From Takakia lepidozioides (taxonomy: Eukaryota; Streptophyta; Takakiopsida; Takakiales; Takakiaceae): a stretch of DNA of 64,000 nucleotides. Numbering within the stretch: position 1 is the stretch's first letter; each line of letters begins with the position of its first letter. The notes under the pieces are model-generated. The model was not told where the DNA came from and made no database searches. It was given only the letters and a program-made list of their open reading frames with translations. The DNA is taken from NCBI GenBank assembly GCA_030704615.1, contig CM060732.1, positions 71,901,053 through 71,965,052 on the forward strand, given 5' to 3'. A program made the translations under genes and the position numbers. Of this stretch, positions 60,975 through 64,000 are shown piece by piece.

Positions 60975-63900
60975 TCACTCGATCTTTCCGTGAACATAAT
61001 CGTTGAAGATGAAGTTGCTTTCTCCTTGTTTCAATGCATATGCCAAGAAGGCGTTGATTGCTGCTCCAGCGCCCATAAGCAACCGCAGAGGCGGGGCAGC
61101 CGGCACTCCAGCGCATGCCGCTAGAGCCATGACCACGGCATGGCCGATGAACACTTTTTGCCAAAAACGGAACCCCTCTAGTGCTTTCCTGCAGGACGCA
61201 CACTTAGCGGTGTGCGTGTCGAGCCGATCCAACATCTACAACAATCGCAACAAGTCTGAATCAGCAAGCTTTTCTCAAACCAGAATCAAGCGAGAAGGAA
61301 TATGTTCATGGCACCAAGAGGAAGGACCTATGTGTATGTAAAACTGACAGATTGGTTGGGTGCACGATTACTGTAGAGAGGTTCTAAAGTCAAGATGGGT
61401 TCCAAATTAGCACCTCACGCCTGCTCATGGTGGCGGGTCCATGAAGATTTCCAAAATAACTGCCGCTTGCCCAATCAACTTTGCCACCACCATAGCGGCG
61501 AAGCCAATTGCGGAATGCAAGCACAAAGCGATCGGAGGAAGTGGGCGTGAATGTGATTTTGGAGTATTGGTCGTTCACAACTTCAACTCCCTTTTTCAGA
61601 AATGCCTTTTGTTGGCCCATGAGCAGTATCATATCCCCATCCAAGACATTGTTTTGTAGCCAGTGCTCCAACCACCGCGGAAACAACTGCAAAAGTCCCA
61701 CAACGGTTTCCTGGATGAATTTCTTTTGTGGAACCCACCATGGTTTAGCTCCATATCTCTTAAACTAGTAACCAAGCAGAAGCTAGTATCAGGCAAGCTT
61801 AGTAACATTCTGGGGCGTTGAAGGAACCAGCTCAGGAACACACCTTCCTCCAAATGGCAGCTATAACTCGTCGGTTAGATGAAGGCTTGCGGCACACATT
61901 CACAATTGCACGAACTACCCCGGGAGCCACAGGAACTTGGAATGTACAAATGTTTTGCTCAACCCGCCAAGCCCCATAAAATGGCAGCTTCAACAAGATT
62001 TCAAACCTGCAAGATTCACATGCACGTATTTGTCAAAAAAATGTACTCCGCTAATGTATTGCCACAGTTCAGCCCACTGCAGACTGGTAAAGCAACCAAC
62101 AACGTGCTCAACTTAGCTTCATTGAAGGTCACTTGAAGAGAAGAATAAAATGAAGGGATGGCTCTCACTTGTTAACGGTGAAGCAAGGCGCGTGAAAGGC
62201 AAGCTCGAGCCTTGGCGTTAGTGGCTCATTGGTGCCAGAAAAGCCCCACGGCCCAACTGATGTCTCTAACTTGAGAGGTATCGGCGCTGCGTCTTCCCTC
62301 CTTCCTACAACCTGATCAACACGCGCAGCTGATCTGAGTACTTAAGCGATCCCATATGTAATCATCTAAAACGATTCTCTATTGACACCGGCATTGACAC
62401 TAAACATATTCGGATGTTCTACTGATTATTATAGTTTGAGCTCTTGTAGATTGATTATATACTGTCCGACTAGAAGAATACTATGGCCACATACGAAACT
62501 CTATCCGTAGTCGTGTACAACAGATCTACATCATTCACTGTAGCGTTACTATCGTGCCGCAACGTCCTCCCCGGATCCTCGCGGCGCGAGGGAGGCCCAG
62601 TTCTTTTACCTTTCGAGCGTAGATTCTAGATCTGTGAGCATGCACAGGTAATCTGGCTTCTTTTAGCAAAAGCATTTGGTGCGTTGGAATGATTCGTACT
62701 TGGCATCCCAACACATGCTTCGGCCAGTGCGAGCTCAAATGGCCTCTGAAAATATATGTATATCGTTATCCAGTATGTACATAATTGGGTCAGTGTTGCG
62801 CAATCAGAGTGCAGGTCTGACAAGGTAGGGCCTTATGAGAGTAGAGAGTAGAGACCTTGTGATGTGAGAACGGGAGGTGGGAGGGGTCTGTCATATTCTC
62901 CATGCTCACGGTATAATCGTAATACACCTCCCGCATAGTTGTCAGACGGATATTGTCTGGGTCATCAAACTCCGCAGGCAACCTGCACCCCAGCCCGCCG
63001 TTCTCCAGGGTTAACAAATTTTGGATCTCATAATTTGAAAGCATAAGATGCATTCGTGATCTTGAAAGCTTTCATGAAGTCTGCTCTGCGTAGATCATAG
63101 AAAACAAATTACAAGGCCCCACAGTAACATGGGAGAAACGAACAGAGTTCAACACTGGAAAATGCACGACCTTTGAAACATAATATCGAATTAATTTGCA
63201 CTGGAAGAGGTAGATTTACTTTTGGGGCTCGGTAGCAGCTGCCATATCCCAGCCATGCTCATCAGGCCACACAAACAGCAGGCCCTGCGACTCTTGTGTG
63301 GGGAAGGACACAGCACAGGCACGTGGGGAGAACTGTGCGCTGGCCTCAGGCCCCTTGGACGATGCTTGCGGAATAGCGCCACAGCCGCCATCACCTTTGA
63401 ACGCCCACCCGTGGTATGCACACTGCAGCTGCCCTTTCTCATCCAACCTTCCTTCCTGTCCACCCCAAAAGACCTCGTCACGCCAAAGCTACATAACCCT
63501 TAAGCACTGTCCCCACTTGTGGGCCTTCATCGGCCCTGGAGTAATCTTGAACGAAGATTGACTACTGCTGGCTCTCAAGTGAGTCGAAGATCTAACTATA
63601 GAGCTTGTGGAGCTTTGTATGGTTTTGTGAGCTAGCAGATTTCTAGTTGGTCATTAAGCGATTGGGCGCTCGAGGTAATGTAGATCACAGATCTGGTAGC
63701 ACGTGTACGACAACGTTTCTCTCTAGAGGTATGTCTACATTCGAACGAGTTTCAAGGCTCGAAGTTATACGAGGATAGATCTAATCAAGTCAATCAGAAG
63801 CATTCAGTACAGAGTGCAGCCCGTCAGGTACTAATCTTTCATGTTCAAGTAACCAATTTAACATTTCAAGGAAGTGAGGGATTATACGAACAAAAGCATT

Positions 63901-64000
63901 CAAGTTACAACGCAAGTAATCCAGAAGTACTTTAAGCACGCGTAACTTACAGACAAAGGAGCGAGTCTGTGCGGGCACTCATCAAGAAATGCTCGCCATA
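60975..64000 (-). CDS. PAO: Pheophorbide a oxygenase (PAO), chloroplast, seven exons visible, N terminus off the edge
   Basis: The exons are 64000-63951 (partial), 63455-63220, 62982-62856, 62311-62169, 62006-61844, 61764-61414 and 61235-60975. All are GT-AG with matching phases, giving 442 residues of an expected 540 or so. PAO is a Rieske non-heme iron oxygenase of the chloroplast membrane. With reductase, it opens the pheophorbide a ring during chlorophyll breakdown. The Rieske ligands are CPH in the first exon and CAYH in the second. The mononuclear iron site is NMTDPSHLPFSHH. DRFVLAFRNWLRR, the C-terminal CASC redox pair, a hydrophobic anchor and the NFIFNDYVH ending all fit PAO rather than TIC55 or PTC52. 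The gene is intact as far as seen. Confidence 0.95.

Overview
The window looks like nuclear DNA of a streptophyte (green plant lineage). It carries a trichome-birefringence-like (TBL) acetyltransferase end, a 26S proteasome ATPase (RPT2), a PR-1 protein, a microsomal cytochrome P450 and pheophorbide a oxygenase (PAO). These are split by GT-AG introns and separated by large, decayed transposable elements. Several points fit a charophyte alga such as Chara: the mix of MULE and Ty3/Gypsy elements, stop codons that look like CG and CHG deamination, and a retroelement carrying a cytosine methyltransferase. The species is an inference. A bryophyte or lycophyte is not excluded.

Layout. 1-291: 3' end of a TBL gene (+). 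1323-5436: complete six-exon RPT2 gene (-). 6284-about 8940: probable non-coding snoRNA host gene (+), divergent from RPT2. 9595-10040: fold-back element with a poly-G/poly-C centre. 10057-11425: TTAA-flanked piggyBac-like non-autonomous element. 12468-13007: PR-1 (-). 14583-17914: unknown gene with an N-myristoylation start (-). 21902-25334: cytochrome P450 (-).

26424-32092: MULE-type transposase gene (+) facing a Ulp1/C48 protease-like gene (-), with introns full of GGTCTG/CAGACC-like repeats. 32600-40440: Ty3/Gypsy element (-), truncated at its 5' end within the reverse transcriptase, with two extra reading frames after the integrase. It abuts and interrupts a seven-exon gene (40403-44743, -) with a ParB-like DGNHR motif; its two long introns hold at least eleven copies of a short hairpin repeat. 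45598-49050: second MULE-like transposase with a SWIM finger (+), broken by frameshifts.

49725-54112: retroelement carrying a C5 DNA methyltransferase domain, an RNase H tail, an integrase and a C-terminal PHD finger. It is bounded by a duplicated PHD-to-LTR segment and broken by stops that mostly look like C-to-T changes. 54113-55550: G-rich GGGGATC minisatellite with a run of 46 G. 56170-59700: long imperfect inverted repeat. 60975-64000: PAO gene (-), lacking only its N terminus at the window edge.

The most notable system is the retroelement pairing a possible chromatin reader (PHD) with a DNA methylation writer (methyltransferase). The next is the intron-resident hairpin repeat family. 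The host genes are ordinary household, cell-wall, defence and chlorophyll-breakdown genes with no visible shared pathway.
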